From Maratus speciosus (lineage: Eukaryota; Arthropoda; Arachnida; Araneae; Salticidae): DNA of 64,000 nucleotides. The translations under genes and the position numbers were made by a program. The stretch spans positions 199,394,559 through 199,458,558 of the forward strand of contig OZ010788.1 in the NCBI GenBank assembly GCA_963932465.1, given 5' to 3'. How positions within the stretch are numbered: the first letter of the stretch is position 1; the number at the start of each line of letters is the position of its first letter. Below, one piece after another: positions 9,843 to 21,329 of the stretch. The notes beneath the pieces were generated by a model. That model searched no databases. It was not told the origin of the DNA and worked only from the letters and a program-made list of their open reading frames with translations.

Positions 9843-11253
9843 TATGGTTCTTATGACGTAATTTTCCTGCTTTTAACATGTAACCATTTAATTCTAATTT
9901 TAAAGTTTTTTTTCTGTTTGTAATAGCCACGTGTAAATAAATTTTTAATTTGAAGTAAACATGATACTTGCGCTGTTCATACAACTGGCAACAGTTTAAA
10001 TTAATAACATATTCTAAAATTTGTAAATATATCTCTCGAAATGCTGAAAATTTGAATTTAAAATTGAAATAAAACCTCAAAAAATGAGTCAAATAAGAAA
10101 AATAAATACAATCTGCACACCGGGAACTTATAACGTATAAAATGATCTAAAAATGATTAAATTCTCATGTATAGTTTTTGCTCCAATAAAACTTTTTTAA
10201 GGGAACGATTTTGTCCAACTTTAGCATTAAATATCTCTTAAAATAATTCTTCGATTTCAAAACTGTCTGCATCAGCGTGTTTATCAAACATTTCTCTATA
10301 ACACCACCGATTTTCATATTTTTGTATGCAACAGTTTTTTTAAAATTAACGATGAAAGGCCATGCTTAAGCAGTCAAATTAGATGTGGATCTACCCGTAA
10401 TATCTACGCAGATGTTCATTGGTCCATTTCCAAATCAAAACTTTTTTTTATATATATAGAAGGATTATTTATGTTGGTATATAAAAATAAATAAACGGAT
10501 TCCTTAAATTAAATAAATTGTATACAAAAGGAAAAAATTGCTTGTGTATATGACACAGTAAAGAGGTTGCCAGAAAATACGTTATTATCACATTTCTTTT
10601 CTTGTCAAGGCTATTTTCTCTATTTCCCCAAGGCTACTACATCGGATACGTACCGAATTGCGGTTATATTTTGGTAAATGTTTTATTGTTTTAATATCGT
10701 AAATATATCATAACCTATACTGATTAAAATTTTTAGGTATATTCATTTTTTCTATTTAATCAGTATTTTCGGGAAAGCATATACAATTTTATTCAGCTTG
10801 AAATTACGTGACATCTTCAAAACTCTGTAATCCACTTTTGGCGACCAACATTGGCCCAATTGAATGCATACGGCCAAATCAACACCCCCTGTTTAGAGGG
10901 TTTAGAAGCGGAAATTCTGTGTTTTCAGATTTTTCTGGTTAATTGTGCTACAAACCGTACTTACTTGTGAAATTTCATGATTCTACGACTTTTAGAAGTA
11001 CCTTAGTTATTTGATGATGCGAAGTGAGTCAGCGACAAAAAAGCGCTTTTTCGGAATTTAATATTTCGAAAACTACTAAATACAGAAACATGAAATTGTG
11101 GAACCTTAGTTCAGTTTGACCATATGAACATGTGTATAAAAGAAAAAATTCTTTATCTCTCCCTAAAACGACGTTATGAGGGGGTGGAAAGTATGCCGAA
11201 ATGGTTCAGGAAAAGGTAGCTTACGGCTTGTGCGAACTTGGCGGACGCACAAT

Positions 11254-11757
11254 TGGAACTTTTATGTTATCTATATATATATATATTTATATACGGTACT
11301 TGTTAGTTATCCCGTCGACCAAATTACTGTCGCCAAAGTTTAAGATTAAATGCCAATAATGGTTGATCGTAAATGTCGCATTCACTTGACAAAACGTGTT
11401 TACGTCATCAAATGATTTTTATTTTGACGTTTTATTTTTATTTTTATTAATGTTATAATGACTAATTTGTTTTTTCGCTATTTTAAATAAAAATTACGCC
11501 AATTTGTATAATCAGGCGAGTGGTTTGGCGATTTATATAATTTGGCGAAATTGGTCGACGGGATAACTAACAAGTACCTTATATACACATATAAACATTT
11601 TATTTATACATGTATAACATTTTGTTTTTTATATACAAATTATTTATGTTGGTATATAAAAATAAATAAACGGGTTCCTTAAATTAAATAAATTGTATAC
11701 AAATGGAAAAAAATGCTTGTGTATATGACACAGTAAAGAGGTTGCCAGAAAATACGT
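11254..11757. repeat. Junction fragment between copies C1 and C2
   Basis: The sequence jumps from the right end of C1 back to the interior of the same repeat (AACTTTTATGTTAT, as at about 8306 and 13935). It runs through a MITE to GTTGCCAGAAAATACGTT, then at about 11758 jumps to the centre of the 5969-6386 inverted repeat. Two such switches suggest unequal recombination or template switching between copies. Confidence 0.65.
11295..11578 (+). mobile_element. 284 bp GGTACTTG MITE, second copy
   Basis: Almost identical to 8350-8633, including the TTATATAC flanks. It was therefore copied with its surroundings rather than inserted independently. Confidence 0.8.
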
Positions 11758-12203
11758 TGACTGATAGGTTTACTATTGTATTTTCCTGCATACAAAAGTA
11801 TGGAAACATGGAGGAATGGGTGCAGGAAAACACGATGGAAAATCCACCAATGAACCCAGTAAAATCGGGTCTGTAGGTGCTTTCCACAAAGATATGACTT
11901 GGCAGATCATTTACATTTTAATACGCTAATCGATTTTTAACTAATCCTAAAATTTCAGACGTCAACTCGATGAGGTGATGATCTGTGCAGACGCCTCCCG
12001 GTCTTTAATAAAATTTGTTTTAAGGAAGTAAAAGATAGAAAGATGGACAGATAAACTGAAAGATTTGCCTTATTAAAATTTTTGTAAAAGCATATAAAAA
12101 TTCATTCAGCTTGAAATCCTGTAACACCTTTATAACTCAGGCTAATTTTCTGTAATCGGGTTTTGGCGACTAACATATCTTATCTATAACTATAATCTTT
12201 CTT

Positions 12204-13639
12204 TAGTCCAGGCAATAGGGAATTTTATGTATTAAAATTAATGGTAGTACTGGAAATCGGCTTTCTAGACGTTTTTTGGGTCGCTGAATCCGAATTTGTA
12301 ACTTCCCACCAAAATTTCCCCCGGCAACCTCCCCAAATTTTTCTAAAAAGCCCCCCAAAAAAGGTTTTTATTAAAAAAATGTTTTAGGGGAAAAGTAGCT
12401 AGAAATTCAGAAAGTAGACAAAATTTCCAACAAATTAGATATATGATATTATGACTTAGGATGAAGGGGAAGGGGGGATCTGCCTCGGAACATGCGCGCG
12501 GTGCTGCGTAAACTAAGTTGCGCAATTCCACCTAACCACTCACACGTTTACATTCGCCCTCCCATCTCCCCTCCGAACTTTCTCTATAAGGTTTACTTTA
12601 AGATTTTTGGGTAGCTGAATCCGAATTTTTAACTTTCCACCAAAAATCCCCCCCCCCCCCGAAACACCCCAAGTAGTTGTTTTTAACTTAAATTTCTTAT
12701 TCTTTTAGGGGAAAAGCATTACGAAATTCAGAAACTAGACAAAATTTGCAACAAATAGGATATATGACATTATGAATTAAGATGAACGGGGAGGGTGGGG
12801 GCTGCCTCGGAACATGCACTGCGGCGCTACGTGCACTAAATGATGAAGTCCAGGCAATAGGGGATTTTATCTGGCAAAATTAATGGTAGTACTGAAAATC
12901 GGCTTTCTAGATGTTTTTCGGGTCGCTGAATTCGAATTTGTAACTTCCCACCAAAATTTCATCCAGCAACCCCCCAAAAAATTGATTTTTTGAAAAAATT
13001 TGGTTTTTAAGAAAAGCGCGCAGGGAATGTTCCGAGGTAGCCCCCTCTCTCCCCGTTTATCCTACGTCATATTGTCGTATATCCTATTTGTTGCAAATTT
13101 TCTCTATTTTCTGAATTTCGTAATGCTTTTCCCCTAAAACAATAAGAAATTTAAGTTAAAAACAACTATTTAGGGGGGGGGGGGGAATTTGGAGGTAAGT
13201 TAAAAATTCGAATTCAGCGACCCAAAAAACTTAAAGTAAACCTTATAGAGAAAATTCGGAGGGAAGATGGGAGGGCTAATGTAAACGTGTGAGTGGTTAA
13301 GTGGAATTGCGCAACTTAGTCCACGCAGCACTGCGGCGCATGTTCCGAGGCAGATCTTCCCTTCCCCTTCATCCTAAGTCATAATGTCATGTATCTAATT
13401 TGTTGCAAATTTTGTCTACTTTCTGAATTTCTAGCTACTTTTCCCCTAAAACATTTTTTTAATAAAAACCTTTTTTGGGGGGCTTTTTAGAAAAATTTGG
13501 GGAGGTTGCCGGGGGAAATTTTGGTGGGAAGTTACAAATTCGCATTCAGCGACCCCAAAAACATCTAGAAAGCCGATTTTCAGTACTACCATTAATTTTG
13601 CTAGGTAGAGTCCCTATACGGTCTCTATTGCCTGGACTA
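12204..13639. mobile_element. Foldback transposon, second copy inside C2
   Basis: Same TIR (TAGTCCAGGCAATAG) and CTT flanks (12201-12203, 13640-13642) as 6573-8018. Differences are mainly in homopolymer lengths and a short deletion near 13453. It shares flanking sequence with the C1 copy, so both derive from one insertion that was later duplicated. Confidence 0.85.
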
Positions 13640-13970
13640 CTTTTACAGTTTTAAAATTAACAATAAATTAACAGTAAGTAGTCTAATAATACAATATAAT
13701 AACATTAGCAGCGGTCTTCGGACGCCGTATCTGTCGCACATCGTTAAAGACATCTTTATTAGTTACACATTTCATTTAATTAAAAGGAGATTTTTAAATT
13801 TTCTTATGAGAATTAGGATATTTTTCCACTATAGGGACCTTGGCATTTTTTAAAAATCTTGGCGCAATTCGTACTTCAGAAACTGAGGTATGTTGCCAAA
13901 TGATATAAACAACTATGAAAACAAACCTGATGAACTTTTATGTTATTTATATATATATATATTTATATAC

Positions 13971-14257
13971 GGTACTTGTTAGTTATCCCGTCGACCAAAT
14001 TACTGTCGCCAAAGTTTAAGATTAAATGCCGCCAATAATGGTTGATCGTAAATGTCGCATTCACTTGACAAAACGTGTTTACGTCATCAAATGATTTTTA
14101 TTTTGACGTTTTATTTGTATTTTTATTAATGTTATAATGACTAATTTGTTTTTTCGCTATTTTAAATAAAAATTACGCCAATTTGTATAATTAGGCGAGT
14201 GGTTTGGCGATTTATATAATTTGGCGAAATTGGTCGACGGGATAACTAACAAGTACC
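13971..14257 (+). mobile_element. GGTACTTG MITE, third copy
   Basis: Same ends and flanks as 8350-8633, with a few extra internal bases (a doubled GCC near 14029). Confidence 0.8.
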
Positions 14258-15118
14258 TTATATACACATATAAACATTTTATTTATACATGTATAACATT
14301 TTGTTTTTTATATACAAATTATTTATGTTGGTATATAAAAATAAATAAACGGGTTCCTTAAATTAAATAAATTGTATACAAATGGAAAAAATTGCTTGTG
14401 TATATGACACAGTAAAGAGGTTGCCAGAAAATACGTTATTATCACATTTCTTTTCTTGTCAAGGCTATTTTCTCTATTTCCCCAAGGCTACTACATCGGA
14501 TACGTACCGAATTGCGGTTATATTTTGGTATTTTATTGTTTTAATATCGTAAATATATCATAACCTATACTGATTAAAATTTTTAGGTATATTCATTTTT
14601 TCTATTTAATCAGCATTTTCGGGAAAGCATATACAATTTTATTCAGCTTGAAATTACGTGACATCTTCAAAACTCTGTATTCCAGTTTTGGCGACCAACA
14701 TTGGCCCAATTGAATGCATACGGCCAAATCAACACCCCCTGTTTGGAGGGTTTAGAAGCGGAAATTCTGTGTTTTCAGATTTTTCTGGTTAATTGTGCTA
14801 CAAACCGTACTTACTTGTGAAATTTCATGATTCTACGACTTTTAGAAGTACCTTAGTTATTTGATGATGCGAAGTGAGTCAGTGACAAAAAAGCGCTTTT
14901 TCGGAATTTAATATTTCGAAAACTACTAAATACAGAAACATGAAATTGTGGAACCTTAGTTCAGTTTGACCATATGAACATGTGTATAAAAGAAAAAATT
15001 CTTTATCTCTCCCTAAAACGACGTTATGAGGGGGTGGAAAGTATGCCGAAATGGTTCAGGAAAAGGTAGCTTACGGCTTGTGCGAACTTGGCGGACGCAC
15101 TGCCGTGCTCCCAGATAG

Positions 15119-15953
15119 GTTCAAAAATCTCCTCATTAGTGAACATATTGCAACTGATAAGCAAACGAACAACAAGCATAAATGTCTATAAGTGAGCTAA
15201 GAGGTTTTTCCGAAAAAAAAAAAAGGAAAAAAAATGCAATTTAACAAATTATAACGACCATTTGGAAAATGATTTTTTCAAAGACTTAAAAAATTTAAGA
15301 CATAAAAAATCGCACGGAGTTGATCATACATTACGTACGCCATGAATTAAACATTAATACACGTAAATAGTGTTATTACACGTAAAAATTGCAAGAGACG
15401 GAAATCGCCTGCGACTCGTGTATTATTCACCTGAAACTTATGTATTATCCAAGCATTTCATTGGCTGTTCGGGAAAAGGCATTTCCATCGTCAGATTTCC
15501 AAGAAATCTGGCAACCCATTTTAAATGAAATTTCATTTTTAAACTTCTAAACATCCCACAATATTTAAGTATTGCGCTGCCGCGCAATACTTATTTATTT
15601 CCAGTGTCACTTCTCAATGTTAATTTAACATAGGAAAGCCTATGGCGATGATAACTTTTTCATTTTTTTCTTCCCACCTTTTTGTCCCTGATGCCACTCA
15701 TTTTTTTTCTTTACTAATTCTAATAATATTATAAATTTAAAGTGTGAAAATGTTTGCCTGACGTTAGGGTCAAAACGGATGATAAAATGCGTTTGCATAT
15801 GGGTTAATTATAACCCAGAGAGTAACATGGGCTAATTTTTATTTACGTTTTTCAAATATTTTTTTTAATAATTACAAATTTCGTTTTTTTCATTGAAAAT
15901 CAACGGACATTTTTCCAATAAAATTTGACATTTTCTTTATCATTGTTGCCAAT
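15119..15953 (+). other. Spacer between C2 and C3 with a Helitron-like fragment
   Basis: Around 15470-15600 the sequence shares TTTTTAAACTTCTAAACATC with the Helitron-like piece at 2840-3041. It then holds a perfect 11 bp stem with a TGCC loop (15567-15592). The remaining DNA is AT-rich with no gene visible. Confidence 0.4.
15567..15592. other. Perfect hairpin, 11 bp stem, 4 nt loop
   Basis: AAGTATTGCGC (15567-15577), loop TGCC, then GCGCAATACTT (15582-15592). It is GC-richer than its surroundings and follows Helitron-family sequence, so it may be a terminal or internal Helitron hairpin. No CTRR end follows closely. Confidence 0.6.
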
Positions 15954-16932
15954 AAGTAATCTTTTGTAATTGGGCTCACTGCCAATTGTTGTATTTTAGC
16001 TGATACGACTGGGTACAAGTTAAATGGTTCTTATGAAATCCTTTGACAATATATGCATTTGCATTAAATCATATTGATGCTAATATCTTTTTGTTTCACG
16101 TTAACCTTTTCAATAGACTCGATTACGGAAGAATAGAAGGTCTACCGGCTCACTGCCATGATTCATTTGAAAATCTATCATTCTTCTTATCTGATCGTGT
16201 TGAACAATTAGTCAATGTGCCATGGTTTTAAGATTTTAGCTAATTTTATTCGAAACATGAAAACTAAAATGGGAGGAACGGGATTATAGAAGATTCATTC
16301 TAACGTACATATCGATTAACAGGTTACATATTATAGAATTATAATAATCATAAGGAGAACTGGCAGTTTCAATGCTTTAATAATTTCCGTAAATTCTCTT
16401 TATATATTACAGAAGTTTTAGCGGTGTAAAGATTAACAACATAGTCACAGTAAGTATAATAACAATAGCAGAGGTTTTGGGCAGTGACGAAATTATAAGC
16501 ACTTTGAAAATATTAGTACGTTATATCATTAAACTATTTACATAATATGAGGAAAAATAAAAATAGATGGCTCGTATTAATAATTAACTCATTGAAAAAT
16601 AGCTACTGGCGTCAAATATTCGCCAAGCTTGGTGACATTTAGCAAAGTTTCGCCAAATTTGGTAATATATCATGTCAATTCTCAAATTTGGCGACAAAAA
16701 ATGTTTTGTTTATTATGACGTCATAATGATGCATATGTATTATGTATTACACACATACCTATAATATGTATGATGCAAATGTATTACGTATTATATGCAT
16801 ATGTATAATATGTATGATGCATATGCACAAGTTCATTAACATCCCTAAAACGCACTTAAAGGAATAGTGTTCCATAAATAGCAAGGATAATTGCCAGATT
16901 GACCAGAGTGCTATTGAGATTAGAATTCCGAC

Positions 16933-17346
16933 TTTTATAATAGACTGGGAGGCGTCTGCACACACCATCACCTCATCGAGTTTACAGCTGAAATTTTACG
17001 ATTAGTTAAAACTAGATTAGCATATTTAAATGCAACTAGTCTGTTAAGTCATATCTTGGTAGAAACCACCTGAAGACCTAATTTTAGTGGTTAACTGATA
17101 GGTTTACTATTGTATTTTCTTGCATCCAAAAGTTTGAAAACATGGAGGAATGGGTGCAGGAAACACAATGAAAAATCCACCAATTAACCCGTAAAATCGG
17201 GTCTGTAGGTGGTTTGCACAAAGATATGACTTGGCAGACCAGTTACATTTCAATACGCTAATCGATATTTAACTAATCCTAAAATTTCAGCCGTCAACTC
17301 GATAAGATGATGATCTGTGCAGACGCCTCCCGATCTTTAATAAAAT
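16933..17346. repeat. Inverted repeat, C3 counterpart of 5969-6386
   Basis: The left arm contains GACTGGGAGGCGTCTGCACA and the right arm GTGCAGACGCCTCCCGATC. Both arms carry the CTAATCC/GATTAG region and flank the same TTTGAAAACATGGAGGAATG-type centre. Confidence 0.7.
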
Positions 17347-17830
17347 TTGTTTTAAGGAAATAAAAGATAGAAAGATGGACAGATAAACTGAACGATTTGC
17401 CTTATTAAGATTTTTGTAAAAGCATATAAAAATTCATTAAGCTTGAAAGCATGTAACACCTTTATAACTCAGGCTAATTTTCTGTAATCGGGTTTTGGCG
17501 ACCAACATATCTTATCTATAACCATAATATTTCTTTTACAGATTTAAAATTAACAATAAATTAACAGTAAGTAGGCTAATAATACAATATAATAACATTA
17601 GCAGCGGAATTCGGACGCCGCATCTTTCGCACATCGTTAAAGGCAGTTTATTAGTTACACATTTCATTTAATTAAAAGGAGATTTTTAAACTTTCATATG
17701 GGATTAGGATATTTTTCCACTATAGGGACCTTGGCATTTTTTTAAAATCTTGGCGCAATTCGGACTTCAGAAACTGAGATATGTTGCCAAATTATATAAA
17801 CAAGTATGAAAACAAACCTGATGAACTTAT

Positions 17831-18000
17831 AAATTAGTAAAACATTAATAAAAATACGAATAAAACGTCGAATTAATGGTTTTATTGGCCATTATTGGCA
17901 TTTAATCTTACAATTAATTAATTAATGGTAAACCATTATTGGCATTTAATCTTACAATTTGGAGACAGTAATTTGGTCGACGGGATAACTAAGAAGTACC
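17831..18000 (-). mobile_element. Truncated GGTACTT MITE in C3
   Basis: Only the half ending CGGGATAACTAAGAAGTACC remains. It matches the right half of 8946-9228 and is inverted relative to the MITE at the equivalent place in C1 and C2. Confidence 0.7.
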
Positions 18001-19287
18001 ATGTATTTATATACATACAAACATTTTATTTATACATGTATAAAATATTATTTTTATATACAAATTATTTACGTTGGTATATAAAAATAAATAAACGGGT
18101 TCCTTACATTAAATAAATTGTATACATATTGAAAAAAGTTGCTTGTGTATATGACACAGTAGATAGGTTGTCATAAAATACGTTATTATCAAATTTCTTT
18201 TCTCGTCAAGGCTATTTTCTGTATTTCGCCAAGGCTACTATATCGGAAACGTACCGAATTGCGGTTATATTTTGTTAAATGTTTTGTTGTTTTTATATCG
18301 TAAATATATCATAACGTATACTGATTGATTAAAATTTTTAGGTATATTCATTTTTTCTATTTAACAAACATCTTTGGAAAAGCATATATATAAAATGTTA
18401 TTCTGCTTAAAATCGCGTGACTCCCTTCAAAACTCTGTAATCGAGTTTTGGCGACCAACAATGGCACAATTGAATGTGTTAAGGAACTGTTTACGGCCAA
18501 ATGAAAAACTCCTGTTTGAAGGGTTTAGAGGCGGAAATTCTGTGTTTTCAGATTTTTCTGGTTAATTGTGCTACAAACCCGACTTACTTGTGAAATTTCA
18601 TGATTCTACGACTTTTAGAAGTACCTTAGTTATTTGATGATGCGAAGTGAGTCAGTGACAAAAAAGCGCTTTTTCGGAATTTAATATTTCGAAAACTACA
18701 AAATATAGAAACATGAAACCGTGGAACCTTAGTTCAGTTTGACCATACGAACATGTGTGTAAAAGAAAAATTTCTATATCTCTCCCTAAAACGACGTTAT
18801 AAGGGGGTGAAAAGTATGCCAAAATGGTTCAGGAAAAGGTAGCTTACGGCTTGTGCGAACTTGGCGGACGCACTGCTGTGCTCCCAGATAAGATAGAACA
18901 GATAAAATACACGTGTTAATAAAGATAGATGTGCTCATGTGTAACATGATTGTAATGGATGAGCATTCGTAGCCAGAAATTTTGGGTGGGGGGCACAAAT
19001 GCTTATTAAATTTAATGCATACATTACATATATATACAGTGTGTTCGAAAAGTCTGGAAAGGGTCGAATAACTCAAGAATACACGTCGGATTGAAAAGCA
19101 GAACAATATGTGTTACATATATTTAAAAAAAAAAAGCTAATCAGTGATACCAAAGTTGACCCCAACTCCAATCCCCCAGGGGTTAGAGACAGTGTCCAAC
19201 TTTGAAATCTTGAACGAGAACCACCATTTCTTTTTTGCAGATTCGGATTCTACGGGAACATCCCGAATGTACTTTCCGACCCGTATG

Positions 19288-19527
19288 GGCCCCGCCAGTG
19301 GCCGAGAGGTTCTGCTCTCGAAGCTGGTAGACGGGAGGTGCTGGTTCGAACCCAATCGCGCCCGTCGGCCTAATCGTTCGGAGTTTTCGTGGTTTTCTTC
19401 GAACCGTGGTTTTCCATGCGTTAATACGGATTAGGTTCCCTTAGAAAGACCTCCACAGAAGGCACTCGCCCTAGGGCCTATATCCCTCGTGTAGATAATT
19501 GGCCGTCAAAAATCAACCCAACCCAAC
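19288..19527 (+). mobile_element. tRNA-derived SINE with 12 bp target-site duplication
   Basis: A Pol III box A (TGGCCGAGAGG, 19299-19309) fits TRGYNNARNNG, and a box B (GGTTCGAACCC, 19343-19353) fits GGTTCGANTCC with one mismatch, at tRNA-like spacing. The acceptor and T stems do not pair, so this is not a functional tRNA. The body contains TGGTTTTC, GGATTAGGTTCCC and GACCTCCACAGAAGGCA, and the tail is (CCCAA)n. CCGACCCGTATG is duplicated exactly at 19276-19287 and 19528-19539, the mark of LINE-driven retroposition. The body words resemble SINEs I associate with spiders; this is from memory and unverified. The open frames on both strands here are incidental. Confidence 0.85.
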
Positions 19528-19563
19528 CCGACCCGTATGAAAATCATTCCCCGGCCTGGCCCG

Positions 19564-19992
19564 CAGGACCGAAACTAAGGGGGGGGGGGCACAGGGGGTA
19601 TGTGCACCGGGCGCCAGAATGAAGATTTCGTTTGTCGATTTTTCTCACATATATGGTTAGCACTGTATTGTTAAAATCAACCTGTCTGGATTATGCAAAA
19701 GCATAGAAGAATCTAAAGATGATATGGCGTAAAGAACCCGAGTAAAGCGGAATTTTCTTCGATTCTTTTCTATTCCGTTTTCAAGATTTTTTAAATGAAT
19801 GAATATTTGACAAAGCTTATTACGTAGTTCAATAGTACATATTTTTTATTATATATTTCAAATTTGAAAATAATTCGGCTATTAGAAAATTAGTAACATT
19901 TTCTTTGTAAATATACTTTGGAGAGGAGGAGGAGGGGAGAGCGCCACAATCCATGCTTGCCCCGGGTGCAAAAAAGGCTAGTTTCAGCCCTG
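19564..19992. mobile_element. Family F hAT-like non-autonomous repeat, copy F1
   Basis: The left end CAGGACCGAAACTA pairs imperfectly with the right end TAGTTTCAGCCCTG. Inner G-rich and C-rich blocks (GTGCACCGGGCGCC and GCCCCGGGTGCAA) are also partly complementary. It shares GTTTTC..TTTTTTAATGAAT..TATTTGACAAAG-type interior with F2 (37377-38312). CAG..CTG termini are typical of hAT elements, but no 8 bp TSD is clear. A long G run lies at about 19579-19590. Confidence 0.55.
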
Positions 19993-19999
19993 GTACAAA

Positions 20000-20558
20000 A
20001 AACAGTATAATGAAGCCCGACACTAGGAAAACTCCGTAAAATGAGGTCCGGTCCAACAATTTTTTTCAAAAAAGGAAGATATTTTTAAATTGTAATAAAA
20101 ATTAAAGCTCATTAAAACCTGTCCCTGATATCCTGTCTTAAAAGGAAAAATGTGTTCATCTGTGCAGAAGGAATACAAATTTATGCGAAAAGAATATAAT
20201 ACATTTAAAACATACAATGTGCCTCCTAAGAAGGGAACCTGTCGATAACGGATTTTTCTTCTTTCCTATGAAATTCCGTCTTAGACAATTTTACTTTATA
20301 GCGTTTTTCAGATTTTTACGTTTACAAGCAATGGAATATGGACTAACTATAACTTATACATTTACGCATAAATAGGGATTGATTAAAAAAATCAATATAG
20401 TTTACACGAGTACAAGAGAGAGAAATGTAAAGAGGGGGAGTAGTTTGAAACGGATGTATCTGCACGTAGTAACACAGAATGCTTTTTTATCACTTTCCGA
20501 CATAGTTGAAAAATGTTTATGATTTTGGTTAGTCTTCTCGTGTTAACTCGCATAAATA
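20000..20558. other. AT-rich spacer with faint transposon similarity
   Basis: Around 20225-20290, ACCTGTCGATAACGGATTTT resembles ACCTGTATAAAGCGGATTTT in F2 (38048), so this is probably decayed repeat. No gene or RNA was recognised. Confidence 0.3.
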
Positions 20559-20560
20559 TA

Positions 20561-21320
20561 TAGTAAACATCCTCTAATCCGGCACGTTCAGGATTTGAAG
20601 CATTCCGGATTACGAAATTTTCCGGGCTACAGGATGAATGTCGGGAAAAACGTGTAGAAGTTAGAATTAAACAAAAAAATGACAGTAAAACATGTTTTTT
20701 ATTCTTTAATCAGCTTGAATAGAAATAAAATACTCAATAATGTAAAATAAAACATGAATATATGTACATATCTATAAAATGAAAGCGTGCACTATAGGTC
20801 TACACAGTGGACCTACATGTAGAAGCCATTTTAAACAAATCTGGAATATCAGTTTGTTTTGTAGTAGTCTTCTCTTAATTTAGGAAGTCATTCCGTATGA
20901 TATGGAGTTACAGGTGGTGACCTTACACACATGCTGATATATTATGCCCAGCACGATATCTATCAATCGCGCATTCGGATGTTTTTTTCGATAAAAATTT
21001 TCTATGTACCCCTAAAAATCATCAAAATTATTTTGTTTATCTTACGCAGAAAAAAAATTATTGAATCTCATGATACACATTCATTATTTATTCTTTTATG
21101 ATGAAATCAATTTCCGTTTCAAGTTGAGCAATCTTTTTTGAAATGGAAAAAGTATTTAATTCTAGTGATAATTTTTTCCCTTTAAACAGTTCCGCAAATT
21201 ATCCACAGAAACGTTTTTTGTCACCGCTATTCTACCAGATTATTATCAACACCAGGTGGGGTTGAACAAGAAATACTATTTTTTTCTCGAAAATCGTGCC
21301 GGATTAGAGGATGATTACTG
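20561..21320. mobile_element. 760 bp pogo/Tigger-type non-autonomous element
   Basis: The left end AGTAAACATCCTCTAATCCG and the right end, whose complement reads CAGTAATCATCCTCTAATCC, form TIRs continuing through GGCACG. TA flanks both sides (20559-20560, 21321-21322). The (C)AGTAA..TCCTCTAATCCGG start is typical of pogo-clade Tigger ends. The interior is AT-rich with no transposase frame. Confidence 0.7.
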
Positions 21321-21329
21321 TACTTCGAT

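Larger units (their letters stand above)
8694..10460 (-). mobile_element. Helitron-like 1.77 kb non-autonomous insertion in copy C1
   Basis: Copies C2 (about 14317) and C3 (about 18060) read straight through the site where this block sits, so the edges are visible by comparison. On the minus strand it starts TCTATATATATAAAAAAAAG, the classic Helitron opening. It ends with two GC-rich hairpins (CGAGC-TAC-GCTCG at 8715-8727; GGGGGC-TCT-GCCCCC at 8698-8712) and CTAG. No clear TSD is seen; three extra bases (AGG, 10461-10463) lie at one edge. No Rep/helicase reading frame is present. It contains two MITEs (8946-9228, 9653-9842) and a degenerate tandem repeat of about 200 bp at 9340-10000. Confidence 0.65.
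4987..11253. repeat. Large compound repeat, copy C1 (longest)
   Basis: One of three copies of a long non-coding repeat. The left edge TTGGGCTCACTGCCAGTTGT at 5004 matches copy C3 at about 15967. The right edge, GCTTACGGCTTGTGCGAACT through GGCGGACGCAC, matches C2 and C3. C1 differs from C3 by a 1446 bp foldback (6573-8018), by its MITE at 8350-8633 and by a 1.77 kb Helitron-like insertion (8694-10460). It breaks off at 11253, two bases into the GCACTG.CGTGCTCCCAGATA end present in the others. The open frames within it are short and coincide with repeat arms. Confidence 0.8.
11758..15118. repeat. Large compound repeat, copy C2 (5'-truncated)
   Basis: Begins in the middle of the inverted repeat (GACTGATAGGTTTACTATTG, matching 6129) and runs to the shared right end GCTCCCAGATA. 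It is nearly identical to C1 across 11758-13950, including the nested foldback (12204-13639) and the MITE (13971-14257), but lacks the Helitron-like insertion of C1. The high identity implies a recent duplication. No coding content was found. Confidence 0.8.
15954..18895. repeat. Large compound repeat, copy C3 (shortest, without the foldback)
   Basis: Runs from TTGGGCTCACTGCCAATTGT (about 15967) to the GCTCCCAGATA end at about 18895. It is more diverged from C1 and C2 than they are from each other. It lacks the 1.45 kb foldback (intact site at 17533-17535) and the Helitron-like insertion. It keeps the inverted repeat (16933-17346) and a 5'-truncated MITE at 17831-18000. No protein-coding frame stands out. 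Confidence 0.8.

Noticed and set aside
19291..19360. Functional tRNA (Ser/Leu-like)
   Set aside because: Box A and B are present, but the acceptor and T stems do not pair and the block is followed by a SINE body, tail and TSD.
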